A stretch of DNA of 64,000 nucleotides from Rhodopseudomonas rhenobacensis (lineage in GTDB: Bacteria > Pseudomonadota > Alphaproteobacteria > Rhizobiales > Xanthobacteraceae): assembly GCF_014203125.1 (NCBI RefSeq), contig NZ_JACHIH010000011.1:58696-122695 (forward strand). The letters run 5' to 3'. A model generated the notes under the pieces. The model was not told the DNA's origin. It saw nothing but the letters and a program-made list of their open reading frames with translations, and made no database searches. This document shows, piece by piece, positions 18,151 through 26,794 of this stretch. The stretch's first letter is position 1, and every line of letters starts with the position of its first letter. The translations under genes were made by a program, and so were the position numbers.

Positions 18151-18333
18151 CTAGTGCAGCGTGTCGACACTTTGCCGCAGGCGCGCGATCTGGTCTCGGA
18201 CCATCAATTTACGGCGCTTCAATTCAACAATTCGCAGGTCGTCGGTGGAAAGATGAACAAGAGCGTCGTGCAGTTCGGTCTCCAAAACCTGATGTTTACG
18301 TTCCAATTCAACGAGATGCGCTTGAAGAGCCAT
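18151..18333 (-). CDS. DUF465 (YdcH-like) small coiled-coil protein
   Basis: Protein of 60 residues, almost entirely helical and charged (MALQAHLVELERKHQVLETE), ending KLMVRDQIARLRQ. This is the DUF465/YdcH pattern: two short helices joined by a Leu/Lys turn (IVELKRRKL). The family is widespread in proteobacteria with no established function. A second member lies 350 bases away on the other strand, with an inverted repeat between the divergent pair. Confidence 0.82.
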   Translation of the reverse strand: MALQAHLVELERKHQVLETELHDALVHLSTDDLRIVELKRRKLMVRDQIARLRQSVDTLH

Positions 18334-18559
18334 ACCAAACCTCCTGGGTGCGATTGAACCTCAGACGTGATCCGGATCATGAAGCTTACATGACCTGTTG
18401 GAGCTGTCGATAGGTATTCGAAACCGGCGGCTTAGTATTTGTCGATCGCCTGCAACGAATTGTGAATGTTCGCCCCCTTACCTAAGTGCAAAATGAGACA
18501 TAACGCTTGCCCGACAGGGTTAGTCGGCCTCGGTGTTCCACGAGGTCGCGGTTGCAAAA

Positions 18560-18582
18560 ACTATTCGACCAAGACGAATAGT
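18560..18582. promoter_or_regulatory. Palindromic site between the two DUF465 genes
   Basis: ACTATTCG and CGAATAGT flank a 7-base centre: a perfect 8-bp inverted repeat about 100 bases upstream of the second DUF465 start. The gap of 350 bases between these divergent genes otherwise shows no gene. Spacing fits a dimeric repressor or activator site; a short hairpin is the alternative. Confidence 0.45.
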
Positions 18583-18683
18583 CGCAGCGGGCTTGCGACT
18601 TGCTACCTCGGCCCGCAAAGGCGATATTCCCTCCGATCCACAGTCCTCTCGCGACGCTTCGCGATTTCAAGTCAATCGAAATC

Positions 18684-18890
18684 ATGACCGACGAAGATGA
18701 GCGCGAACTCGGCGCCGAGCTCGCAAAGCTGCAACAGGAACACCGCGATCTCGACGCGGCGATCGATGCCTTGCACCATTCGCCCGCGCCCGATCTGTTG
18801 CGGCTGCAGCGGCTGAAGAAACGCAAGCTCAGCCTGCGCGACCGCATCGCCTTCATCGAAGATCAGATCACCCCGGACATCATCGCGTAA
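18684..18890 (+). CDS. DUF465 (YdcH-like) small protein
   Basis: Acidic helical protein of 68 residues (MTDEDERELGAELAKLQQEH), with the DUF465 turn LLRLQRLKKRKLSLRDRI at the C-terminal half. Similar length and layout to the 60-residue protein encoded divergently at 18151-18333, but the sequences are clearly different. Start chosen at ATG 18684, where similarity begins; 28 upstream codons in the same frame look non-coding. Its 3' end overlaps the convergent diguanylate cyclase gene by 11 bases. Function unknown. Confidence 0.8.
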   Translation: MTDEDERELGAELAKLQQEHRDLDAAIDALHHSPAPDLLRLQRLKKRKLSLRDRIAFIEDQITPDIIA

Positions 18891-19566
18891 GCACAGCGGG
18901 CGCATCGGCGCGCTGCCGATGCCGGATCGCCTTGCGCGCATACATCGCGCGGTCGGCGGCGGCCAGCGCGTCGCGGGCGTCGGTGCCCGGCCCCAGCGTG
19001 GCGACGCCGGCCGAAATCCCGGTGCCGGCGGCGCGGCCGGCAAACGCGAAGCGCAGGCCGTCGACCGCGGCTTCCAGCGCCTCGGCTTTGGCCTTGGCGT
19101 CGGCCTCGGTGAGATTCCACAACAGCAGCACGAATTCGTCGCCGCCGAGCCGCGCCACGACGTCGGACGCCCGGACATGGCGCAGCAGCACCGCGACCAC
19201 CGCCTTGAGCACTTCGTCGCCGGCGGCATGGCCGAAGCTGTCGTTGATCGGCTTCAGGTGATCGACGTCCAGCATGATCAGCGCGCCGCTGGCGTGGTAG
19301 CGCTCGATATAGGCGATCGCGCGCCCCAGTTCCCGTTCGAAGCCGCGGCGGTTGAGGATGTCGAGCAGGAAGTCGGTGTCGGCGGAGGCCCGCAGCTCGT
19401 CGAGCCGGGCCTGCGCCGCGGCGAGCTGCGCCTTGAGGCGACGGTTTTCCAGCTGCGCGGCCTTCAGCCGCGCCGCCAAGCCGGCGTCGGCCGGGTTTGC
19501 CGTTTTTGTGGGCTGGCGGCGGCTGCCGGCTTTTCGAGCATCCGGGTCGCTGGATTTCTTGCGCAT
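18880..19566 (-). CDS. Diguanylate cyclase with N-terminal coiled coil
   Basis: Protein of 228 residues. Residues 1-30 are basic and disordered; 30-65 form an Ala/Leu/Glu coiled coil that should drive dimerisation; the rest is a GGDEF domain. Active-site elements are intact: DxDHLKPINDSFGH region (LMLDV-type strand then DHLKPINDSFGHAAGD) and ARLGGDEFVLLL. No transmembrane segment or sensory domain is visible, so it is probably a cytosolic cyclase making c-di-GMP. No inhibitory-site RxxD is obvious before GGDEF. Confidence 0.9.
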   Translation of the reverse strand: MRKKSSDPDARKAGSRRQPTKTANPADAGLAARLKAAQLENRRLKAQLAAAQARLDELRASADTDFLLDILNRRGFERELGRAIAYIERYHASGALIMLDVDHLKPINDSFGHAAGDEVLKAVVAVLLRHVRASDVVARLGGDEFVLLLWNLTEADAKAKAEALEAAVDGLRFAFAGRAAGTGISAGVATLGPGTDARDALAAADRAMYARKAIRHRQRADAPAVLTR

Positions 19567-19686
19567 GGAATCAAGACTTGCCGCTATTGACCAAGAAAGG
19601 ATAGTCCATTCCGGGCCCCTTGCCAGCCGCCACCCCGGCCCGGTAATTTCCAGCTATCTTTTTGGATTCTCGAAAGAATCGATTGA

Positions 19687-20175
19687 ATGACCTACCCCGT
19701 CGCGATCATCATGGGAAGCCAGTCCGACTGGGAGACCATGCGCCATGCCGCCGACACGCTGTCGGCGCTGGGCGTTCTGCACAAGGCCCATATCGTGTCT
19801 GCGCACCGCACGCCGGACCGGCTGTATGCGTTCGCCAAGGGCGCCAAGGCGGCCGGCTACAGCATCGTGATCGCCGGCGCCGGCGGCGCCGCGCACCTGC
19901 CCGGCATGGCCGCGGCGCTGACCGAGCTGCCGGTGCTCGGCGTTCCAATGGAATCGAAGTCGCTGTCGGGCGTGGATTCGCTGTATTCGATCGTGCAGAT
20001 GCCGGCCGGCATCCCGGTCGGCACGCTGGCGATCGGCAAGGCCGGCGCGATCAACGCGGCGCTGCTCGCCGCCAGCATTCTGGCGCTGAACGACGCGGCG
20101 CTTGCCGCGCGGCTTGCGGCCTGGCGGGCGGAGCAAACCGCGTCGATTCGTGAGCAGCCGGAGGACTTGGCGTGA
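19687..20175 (+). CDS. purE: 5-(carboxyamino)imidazole ribonucleotide mutase
   Basis: Class I PurE of 162 residues, converting N5-CAIR to CAIR in purine synthesis. Signatures: [12 protein letters not shown] at the N-terminus, [10 protein letters not shown] near residue 40, [13 protein letters not shown] near 62 and the [18 protein letters not shown] stretch near 90. All are typical of the mutase rather than the animal-type carboxylase. It ends inside the purK start (GTGA overlap), giving the standard purEK operon. Confidence 0.96.
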   Translation: MTYPVAIIMGSQSDWETMRHAADTLSALGVLHKAHIVSAHRTPDRLYAFAKGAKAAGYSIVIAGAGGAAHLPGMAAALTELPVLGVPMESKSLSGVDSLYSIVQMPAGIPVGTLAIGKAGAINAALLAASILALNDAALAARLAAWRAEQTASIREQPEDLA

Positions 20176-21272
20176 GTGGGTTGCAACGCGTCACGCTGAA
20201 GCCCGGCGACACCATCGGAATTCTCGGCGGCGGCCAGCTCGGCCGGATGCTGGCGCTGGCCGCGGCGCGGCTCGGGCTGAAGTGCCAAGTGTTCTCGCCG
20301 GACCCGGATTCGCCGGCGTTCGACGTCGTGCAATACGCCACCTGCGCCGAATATGCCGAGGTCGAGGCGCTGGAACTGTTCGCCAACGACGTCGACGTCA
20401 TCACCTATGAGTTCGAGAACATCCCCTCCTCGGTGGCGGCGATCCTGGCGTCGCGCCGGCCGGTGGTGCCGGATCCCAAGATCCTGGAGCTGACCCAGGA
20501 CCGGCTGATGGAGAAGGATTTCGTCACCCGGCTCGGCATCCCGACCGCCGCCTATGCGGACGTCAGCTCGCTACAGACGCTGCGCGACGCGGTGGCGCGG
20601 ATCGGCCTGCCGGCGGTGATCAAGACCCGCCGCTTCGGCTATGACGGCAAGGGCCAGGCGATCATCCGCGAAGGCTGTGACCTCGACGCGGTGTGGGCCG
20701 AACTCGACACCCGCGCGGCGATCCTCGAGGCATTCGTGCCGTTCGAGCGGGAAATCTCGGTGATCGCCGCGCGTGGCTATGACGGCCAGGTGGTGTGCTA
20801 CGACGTCACCGAGAACCAGCACCGCAATCACATCCTGAACGTGTCGCGCGTGCCGGCGGCGATCTCCGAGGAGCTGGCGGCGCGGGCCTGCGGCATCGCC
20901 GAAACCATCGCCAATGCGCTCGGCTATGTCGGGGTGCTGGCGGTGGAACTGTTCGTGGCGCCCGGCCCCGACGGCCCGGTGCTGCTGGTCAACGAGGTCG
21001 CGCCGCGGGTGCATAATTCCGGGCACTGGACGCTGGACGGCGCCTCCGTGTCGCAATTCGAGCAGCACATCCGCGCGGTGGCCGGCTGGCCGCTGGCGCA
21101 GCCCGTCCGCTACGGCGCCGTCACCATGACCAACCTGATCGGCGACGAAATCCACGACTACGCCAAATGGCTGTCGCAGCCCGGCGCCACCGTGCATCTG
21201 TACGGCAAACGCAACGCCCGGCCGGGCCGCAAGATGGGGCATGTCACCGTGGTGGAGCCCGAGAAATCCTGA
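20172..21272 (+). CDS. purK: 5-(carboxyamino)imidazole ribonucleotide synthase
   Basis: ATP-grasp enzyme of 366 residues that makes N5-CAIR from AIR, bicarbonate and ATP. Visible motifs: N-terminal [23 protein letters not shown]-grasp strand [13 protein letters not shown] near residue 150, and the metal/ATP site [15 protein letters not shown] near residue 275. It starts at a GTG inside the purE stop. Translational coupling with purE matches the two-step pathway. Confidence 0.96.
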   Translation: MSGLQRVTLKPGDTIGILGGGQLGRMLALAAARLGLKCQVFSPDPDSPAFDVVQYATCAEYAEVEALELFANDVDVITYEFENIPSSVAAILASRRPVVPDPKILELTQDRLMEKDFVTRLGIPTAAYADVSSLQTLRDAVARIGLPAVIKTRRFGYDGKGQAIIREGCDLDAVWAELDTRAAILEAFVPFEREISVIAARGYDGQVVCYDVTENQHRNHILNVSRVPAAISEELAARACGIAETIANALGYVGVLAVELFVAPGPDGPVLLVNEVAPRVHNSGHWTLDGASVSQFEQHIRAVAGWPLAQPVRYGAVTMTNLIGDEIHDYAKWLSQPGATVHLYGKRNARPGRKMGHVTVVEPEKS

Positions 21273-21436
21273 TTTGCGGGCGCCGCGGCGGTGCACAGTC
21301 CACGAAAGATTGCGCTTCTAAGGTGGACTTTGCTGTTTTGATCTGATACATCCGCGCCCTTAAGGTTGAGGGCATGGCCTTTGTCGGCCCTTCGCTTTCT
21401 CAGAATTCCAATCCGATTAATGAAAGAGGATGCCGC

Positions 21437-21736
21437 GTGCAGGTTCTCGTTCGCGATAATAACGTCGATCAAGCTCTCAAGGCGCTGAAGAAGAAGATGC
21501 AGCGCGAGGGCATCTTCCGCGAGATGAAGCTCCGCGGTCATTACGAGAAGCCCTCTGAGAAGAAGGCCCGCGAAAAGGCGGAAGCCGTGCGCCGTGCGCG
21601 CAAGCTCGCCCGCAAGAAGCTGCAGCGCGAAGGTCTGTTGCCGATGAAGCCGAAGCCGGTGTTCGGCGCCGGCGCCGGCGGCGATCGCCGCGGTCCGGGC
21701 GCTGGCGCCAGCGCCGGCCCGCGTGGCCCGCGCTAA
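21437..21736 (+). CDS. rpsU: 30S ribosomal protein S21
   Basis: Small-subunit protein of 99 residues: [20 protein letters not shown] at the start, then a long basic helix ([20 protein letters not shown]). The C-terminal Gly/Pro/Arg-rich tail ([18 protein letters not shown]) is a common extension in rhizobial S21. Start chosen at GTG 21437, with aaagagga 6 bases upstream; the open frame begins 21 codons earlier without similarity. A strong terminator follows immediately. Confidence 0.95.
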   Translation: MQVLVRDNNVDQALKALKKKMQREGIFREMKLRGHYEKPSEKKAREKAEAVRRARKLARKKLQREGLLPMKPKPVFGAGAGGDRRGPGAGASAGPRGPR

Positions 21737-21762
21737 GCCTTATTGAATTTCAGTTCAGACTG

Positions 21763-21798
21763 CGTCGACGCGGGCCTCACGGCCCGCGTCGACGTTTG
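21763..21798 (+). terminator. Rho-independent terminator of rpsU
   Basis: Perfect 14-bp stem: CGTCGACGCGGGCC and GGCCCGCGTCGACG around loop TCAC, followed by TTTGT. It starts 27 bases after the rpsU stop. Confidence 0.88.
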
Positions 21799-21867
21799 TG
21801 CGCGTGGGATCGTGCGTGCGGGATCATGCGGGTGTGGGATCATGTGTGCGGGATCGTGTGTGGGATC
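21798..21867. repeat. Degenerate tandem repeat, about 14 bp x 5
   Basis: Five units of the form gtgcgtgcgggatc, each ending in gggatc and differing in the gtg/cgc part; unit lengths 12-16. It follows the rpsU terminator and is not coding. It has no spacers, so it is not a CRISPR array. Confidence 0.7.
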
Positions 21868-21934
21868 TGGCGCTTGTAGGCTTGGGGTCCCGACTGACCG
21901 TGGCCGAAGTTGAGATCAGCGCCGCGGCGTCCGT

Positions 21935-22088
21935 CCCCTCGCCCCGCTTGCGGGGAGAGGGTGGCGCGGCAAGCGAAGCTTGTCGCGTCGGGTGAGGGGG
22001 CGCCGCGTTATGCCGAGACGCCCCCTCACCCGACCCGGCTTCGCTGCGCTCGCCGGGTCGACCTCTCCCCGCAAGCGGGGAGAGGTGA
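21935..22088. repeat. Large inverted dispersed repeat (ctctcccc-type)
   Basis: Two facing copies of an element with ends CCTCTCCCCGC and GCGGGGAGAGG, meeting near 22015. The right half matches, in reverse orientation, the repeat at 63908-63980, including the tract reading ctcacccgac. The remaining bases from 22089 to 22235 contain nothing recognisable. Confidence 0.8.
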
Positions 22089-22235
22089 AGCTGCGCTCGC
22101 GGCAGGCGTTCCGATCAACTTTTCAAGTGAGTCTATTGCGGTGATATTGCCAGGATGCGATCCGGGCGACGGGAGTGCGTCGCTCTCAGCCGGAGGCCAA
22201 GCTCCCCGGCAATAACGACGCTTCCCGTCGAACAG

Positions 22236-23165
22236 CTACCGCGGGACCACCGCGTGGAACACCGACTTCGCCGCCGAGAACATGTCGTCGCCGACCGAAC
22301 GGCCGGCGTCGGCGCGGGCGTCGGACGATTCCGGAATGTCGGCCGGCGGCGTCGGGCGCTGCGGATCGTGCGGGTTCGAAGCCTGCGCGTAGGCCGGCGT
22401 CGGCGGCGGCAGGATGGTCACCGGGCGGTTCAGCGGCTCCACCGGATTGCTGGCGGCGACCGGCGGCGTGACGGCGGCCGGCGGCGGCGTCAGGCTTGCG
22501 GGAGCCGGCGGCTGGCTCGGCATTGCGGGCGCCGGCGGCACCGAGGCGACGTAGGGCGGATCGGGCTGCTTCGCCGGCTCCGGCGCGCGCGGCAGCGGCT
22601 CGGCGGCGCGCGCCGCCTCGTTGGAGTTGCGCAGCCGTTCGATAGCGGCGCGGGCCAGATCGTTGGCGTCGCGGCGCTCTTCCTTGGTGGTCGGCTCGAC
22701 CGGCGGGGTCGCGGTCACCGCGGCGACGGCGGCGGGCGCCGGCGTCGGCGCGGGAGCCGGTGCAGGCGCGGTCTTGGCCACGGCGCGGTCGTGCAGCATC
22801 GGCTGATGCGTGCGGCCGGTGCGCTCGATCTTCTCGGCTTTCTCCGCCTTGTCGGCGGCAGCCTTGTCGGCGGCGGCCTTGTCGGCCTTGTCGGCGCCGC
22901 TGCGCTCGGCCTTGTCGGTGCTGGGCTTGCTCTTCAGGGTGACCGGGGCATCGGAATCCCCCAGGCTGGCGCTCTTGGCATCGACCTTCGCAGCCTTGGC
23001 GGGCGCAGCGGTCTCGTCAGCCTTCTTCGAATCGATCGCCGACACCGCGGCAGCAGGCGGTGCATCGGGTTTGTTGATGTAGTGATTGACGATGTAGGCA
23101 CCGAGCACCGTGGCGAGTACCGACGGCAGAATGGTGTGAAAGATATTACCTATGTATTTGAGCAT
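22236..23165 (-). CDS. Membrane-anchored Pro/Ala-rich protein of unknown function
   Basis: Predicted product of 309 residues. The N-terminus has one hydrophobic helix (ILPSVLATVLGAYIVNHYI), so the rest is probably anchored to the inner membrane. Residues 35-115 are Lys/Ala/Asp-rich with short DKAAADKAEKAEK repeats likely to be helical. Residues 130-290 are Pro/Ala-rich and extended, as in wall-spanning linkers. No enzymatic motif is seen. The composition recalls TonB-like or scaffold proteins, but the typical TonB C-terminal domain is missing. Confidence 0.7.
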   Translation of the reverse strand: MLKYIGNIFHTILPSVLATVLGAYIVNHYINKPDAPPAAAVSAIDSKKADETAAPAKAAKVDAKSASLGDSDAPVTLKSKPSTDKAERSGADKADKAAADKAAADKAEKAEKIERTGRTHQPMLHDRAVAKTAPAPAPAPTPAPAAVAAVTATPPVEPTTKEERRDANDLARAAIERLRNSNEAARAAEPLPRAPEPAKQPDPPYVASVPPAPAMPSQPPAPASLTPPPAAVTPPVAASNPVEPLNRPVTILPPPTPAYAQASNPHDPQRPTPPADIPESSDARADAGRSVGDDMFSAAKSVFHAVVPR

Positions 23166-23323
23166 TACCGCCCTCTCCCAGCGAGGTTTTGATGCGGGAA
23201 CTTTGAGGCTGATTGAGGGATCAACTGCGACCGATCAATGGCAATGTGACGCGACGCTGCCATGCGATGGAGTTCGTCGATCTCAGCCTTGAGAGTGGTC
23301 GGCCGCGATGCGACGCCGCACGG

Positions 23324-23611
23324 TCAAGGCTTCAGTTCGACCTCAAGAAACACGATGTCGATATACGTTTCGTTAAGAACGTCATGTTCGACCCCGGCCT
23401 TGCGAAAATAGGATTGGCCGGCCTGCAATTGCGCCTTCGATCGGCTGCCGTCCGGCGCCACGATGGTCATCTCGCCGGCGATCACCGGCACGATGACGTA
23501 ATCCATCTCGTGGCGATGATGCCCGGTGGCGCCGCCCCGCGGCAGCCGCCACTGCGTGACGCGGACTTCGGCATTGTCGATCTGAACCTGGGATTCTGCG
23601 CTGATCGTCAT
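23324..23611 (-). CDS. Small cupin-domain protein
   Basis: Single-domain cupin of 95 residues. The metal-site motif is TGHHRHEMDYVIVPVIAGEM (His/His/Glu) near residue 30, and the second half has AGQSYFRKAGVEHDVLNET with a conserved His. Start chosen at the ATG preceded by gaggac 5 bases upstream; the frame continues open upstream but runs antisense to the antiporter region. Such proteins bind metal and may be sensors, isomerases or dioxygenase-like; no substrate is visible. Confidence 0.82.
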   Translation of the reverse strand: MTISAESQVQIDNAEVRVTQWRLPRGGATGHHRHEMDYVIVPVIAGEMTIVAPDGSRSKAQLQAGQSYFRKAGVEHDVLNETYIDIVFLEVELKP

Positions 23612-23721
23612 CGGTCCGTCCTCTGCGGCACGCGCCCGACACGGGATTCGGACAGCATCATGCATGACCGACACTAGCGCCGGATGACGCTGCGAAGAAC
23701 CATCATCGCGGTATGAATGAT

Positions 23722-24882
23722 CTACGGAATGAACACCAGGAAGACGAACACCGCGAACACCACGAGGTGGACCAGCCCGAACAGGATGTTGGTGCGGCCG
23801 GTGCCGAAGGTCAGCATGCTGACGAAGAAGGTCAGCACCAGCAGCACCGCCTCCTGGGATTCCAGACCGAGCACCAGCCGCTTGTCGAGCACGAGCGCCA
23901 CCGTGGAGACCGCCGGAATGGTCAGGCCGATGGTCGCCAGCGACGAGCCGAGCGACAGGTTGATGCCCTTCTGCAGGTCGTTGCGCCGCGTCGCCCCGAT
24001 CGCCGCGAGGCTCTCCGGCAGCAGGATCAGCCCGGCGACCACGAGGCCGGCGAACGCCACCGGCGCCCCCATCCATTCGGTCGCGGTCTCGACCACATGG
24101 GAGAATTTTTCAGCCAGCAGCACCACGCCGAGCAAGGCCACCGCCAGCAGCACCAGGCTGAGCGCCAGGCTGCCTGCCGCCGCGCCGGCTGCGGCCGGCG
24201 CCGCCGCGACGTGCTCGTCGACGAAATAATCGCGGTGCCGGAAGGTCTGGGTGTAGAGGAACAGCACGTACAGCACCACGGTGGTGAGGCTGACGAAGGC
24301 GAGCTGCGCCGCCGAATAGAACGGGCCGGGATCGGCGAAGGTGTAATTCGGCAGGATCAGGATGATGGTCGACAGCACGATCAGCACGCTGAGGTAGAGG
24401 CTGACGCCGGAGATGTGGAATTCCTGCTCCTTGAAGCGCAAGCCCCCGATCAGGATGCACAGACCCACCAGGCCGTTGCAGACGATCATCACCACCGCGA
24501 ACACGGTGTCGCGGGCCAGCGTCGGCACCACCTTGTCGCCGAGCATCATGGTGGTGATCAGCGATACCTCGATCAGCGTCACCGCCAGCGTCAAGAGCAG
24601 CGTGCCGTAGGGCTCGCCGAGGCGGTGCGCCAGCGCTTCGGCGTGGTAAACCGCGGCGAACACGGTGCCGAACAGCACCACCAGCAGCACCGCGGCAAAG
24701 CCGAAGCCGAACAACGTCGGAGCAAAGTCCAAATGAAAGATCGAGGTGGCGGCGAACAGCGCCGCCGCCAACAACGGAAACACCCAGGCCGACGCCGGCA
24801 TTCCGGCGCGGGCGTGGTGCGCCGGCGTGGCGGTCGGGTGTCCGCTACGCGCGGTCGCGCTCACTTCGCTTTTCGACGTCAC
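23722..24882 (-). CDS. chaA: ChaA-type Ca2+(Na+)/H+ antiporter
   Basis: Inner-membrane antiporter of 386 residues with about eleven helices. Both Na/Ca exchanger repeats are visible: LLTLAVTLIEVSLITTMML near residue 95, and GLILLPESLAAIGATRRNDL with GINLSLGSSLATIGLTIP near residue 290. The acidic residues in VTLIEVS and LLPESLA are the cation-binding positions. The central loop (YFVDEHVAAAPAAAG) separates the two halves. It matches ChaA and the y4hA ionic transporter group. It stands alone between the cupin and the pnt operon. Confidence 0.88.
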   Translation of the reverse strand: MTSKSEVSATARSGHPTATPAHHARAGMPASAWVFPLLAAALFAATSIFHLDFAPTLFGFGFAAVLLVVLFGTVFAAVYHAEALAHRLGEPYGTLLLTLAVTLIEVSLITTMMLGDKVVPTLARDTVFAVVMIVCNGLVGLCILIGGLRFKEQEFHISGVSLYLSVLIVLSTIILILPNYTFADPGPFYSAAQLAFVSLTTVVLYVLFLYTQTFRHRDYFVDEHVAAAPAAAGAAAGSLALSLVLLAVALLGVVLLAEKFSHVVETATEWMGAPVAFAGLVVAGLILLPESLAAIGATRRNDLQKGINLSLGSSLATIGLTIPAVSTVALVLDKRLVLGLESQEAVLLVLTFFVSMLTFGTGRTNILFGLVHLVVFAVFVFLVFIP

Positions 24883-25051
24883 GTTTCAGGCTCTCAGGCA
24901 CATCCCGGCAGGCGCACGCGATCGCATGGGCTGCGTGCCACTCCACCCGCTGCTCCCGTGTCGCCTTCGGCGGCATGGGATGCAAGCGGTGCCATTCCTT
25001 GTTCATGACATCAAGCGCGGCTGGTTAAGCAAAGCCTAACGTCGCCTCGCC

Positions 25052-26452
25052 TCACATGCCCTTGACGATGTTCTCGGTCATCTTCTTGGCGTCACCGAGC
25101 AGCATCATGGTGTTGTCCCGATAGAACAACGGGTTGTCGATGCCGGCGTAGCCGGACGCGAGCGACCGCTTGATGAACATCACGGTGCCGGCCTTCCAGA
25201 CCTGCAACACCGGCATGCCGTAGATCGGCGAGGTCTTGTCGTCCTCGGCGGCCGGGTTGGTGACGTCGTTGGCGCCGATCACGAAGGCCACGTCGGCCTG
25301 CGCGAATTCCGAGTTGATGTCCTCGAGCTCGAACACCTCGTCGTAGGGCACGTTGGCTTCGGCGAGCAGCACGTTCATGTGGCCCGGCATACGGCCGGCG
25401 ACCGGGTGAATCGCGTACTTCACCTCGACGCCTTCCTTCTTCAGCGTGTCGGCCATTTCGCGCAGCGCGTGCTGGGCCTGCGCCACCGCCATGCCGTAGC
25501 CCGGCACGATGATGACCTTCTGGGCGTTCTTCATGATGAAGGCCGCGTCGTCGGCCGAGCCGAGCTTGACCGGGCGCACTTCGCCGCCGGCGCCGCCGCC
25601 GGCCGCGGCGGTCTCGCCGCCGAAGCCGCCGAGGATCACCGAGATGAAGGAGCGGTTCATCGCGTGGCACATGATGTAGGACAGGATCGCACCCGACGAG
25701 CCGACCAGCGCGCCGGTGATGATCAAGGCCGAATTGCCCAGCGTGAAGCCGATGCCGGCCGCAGCCCAACCCGAGTAAGAGTTCAGCATCGAGATCACGA
25801 CCGGCATGTCGGCGCCGCCGATCGGGATGATCAGCAGGGCGCCGAGCAAGAGCGCTATGCCGGTGATGACCCAGAACGCGGTCTCGCTGCCGGTGATCAC
25901 CAGATAGACGATCGCGGCGAACATCACCACGCCGAGCACGATGTTGACCATGTGGCGGGCGGGCAGAATGATCGGCGCGCCGCTCATCTTGCCGGAGAGC
26001 TTCAGGAACGCGATCACCGAGCCGGTGAAGGTCAGGGCGCCGATCGCGACGCCGAGCGACATTTCGACCAGGCTGGCGCCATGGATGTTGCCCGGGGTGC
26101 CGATGTCGAACGCGGCGGGCGCGTAGAACGCGCCGGCGGCGACCAGCACCGCGGCCATGCCGACCAGCGAGTGGAAGGCGGCGACCAGTTCGGGCATCGA
26201 GGTCATCGGCACCTTCTTGGCGATCACCGCGCCAATGCTGCCGCCGATCGCGATGCCGAGGATGACGAGGCCCCAGCCGAGCAGGTCGGCGGGAGGATGG
26301 CCGGCCAGCGTGGTGGCGACCGCGATCGCCATGCCGGTCATGCCGAGGAAGTTGCCCTGGCGGCTGGAGGCGGGCGACGACAGCCCGCGCAGCGACAGAA
26401 TGAACAGCGCGCCAGCGATCAGATACAGAAGCGCGGAAAGGTTGGCGTTCAT
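25052..26452 (-). CDS. pntB: NAD(P) transhydrogenase subunit beta
   Basis: Beta subunit of 466 residues: N-terminal domain of about nine membrane helices (proton channel) and a C-terminal NADP(H)-binding domain III starting near residue 295. Domain III motifs are VIIVPGYGMAVAQAQHAL, AIHPVAGRMPGHMNVLLAEA, VIGANDVTNPAAEDD and IKRSLASGYAG. The enzyme uses the proton gradient to make NADPH from NADH. It is the last gene of coxIV-pntAA-pntAB-pntB, 13 bases after pntAB. Confidence 0.96.
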   Translation of the reverse strand: MNANLSALLYLIAGALFILSLRGLSSPASSRQGNFLGMTGMAIAVATTLAGHPPADLLGWGLVILGIAIGGSIGAVIAKKVPMTSMPELVAAFHSLVGMAAVLVAAGAFYAPAAFDIGTPGNIHGASLVEMSLGVAIGALTFTGSVIAFLKLSGKMSGAPIILPARHMVNIVLGVVMFAAIVYLVITGSETAFWVITGIALLLGALLIIPIGGADMPVVISMLNSYSGWAAAGIGFTLGNSALIITGALVGSSGAILSYIMCHAMNRSFISVILGGFGGETAAAGGGAGGEVRPVKLGSADDAAFIMKNAQKVIIVPGYGMAVAQAQHALREMADTLKKEGVEVKYAIHPVAGRMPGHMNVLLAEANVPYDEVFELEDINSEFAQADVAFVIGANDVTNPAAEDDKTSPIYGMPVLQVWKAGTVMFIKRSLASGYAGIDNPLFYRDNTMMLLGDAKKMTENIVKGM

Positions 26453-26465
26453 CGAATTTTCCTAC

Positions 26466-26783
26466 TCACTTCTGCTTTTTCTTGTACATCGCCAGCATCC
26501 GCTGGGTGACAAGGAAGCCGCCGAAAATATTCACCGAGGCAAAGATCAGCGCGACGAAGCCGAAGCCGCGCGCCCACACACCGCCCTCGCCGACCATCGC
26601 CACGCCGACCGCGAGCAAGGCGCCGACCACGATCACCGAAGAGATCGCGTTGGTCACGCTCATCAGCGGGGTATGCAGCGCGGGCGTCACCGACCACACC
26701 ACGAAATAGCCGACGAACACGGCGAGAACGAAAATCGACAGCCGAAACACGAACGGATCGACGGCCTGCACAATATGTTCCAT
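26466..26783 (-). CDS. pntAB: NAD(P) transhydrogenase subunit alpha, part 2 (membrane part)
   Basis: Protein of 105 residues with about three membrane helices ([18 protein letters not shown], then [15 protein letters not shown] and [23 protein letters not shown]). It is the membrane segment that is fused to the alpha chain in E. coli but separate in alphaproteobacteria. Start chosen at ATG 26783, with ggagag 5-6 bases upstream; the open frame extends upstream into pntAA. Spacing to neighbours is 11-13 bases. Confidence 0.94.
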   Translation of the reverse strand: MEHIVQAVDPFVFRLSIFVLAVFVGYFVVWSVTPALHTPLMSVTNAISSVIVVGALLAVGVAMVGEGGVWARGFGFVALIFASVNIFGGFLVTQRMLAMYKKKQK

Positions 26784-26794
26784 GGCGGCTCTCC

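Noticed and set aside
21798..21867. Possible small CRISPR array
   Set aside because: Units are adjacent, 12-16 bases long and without spacers; no cas genes in the window.
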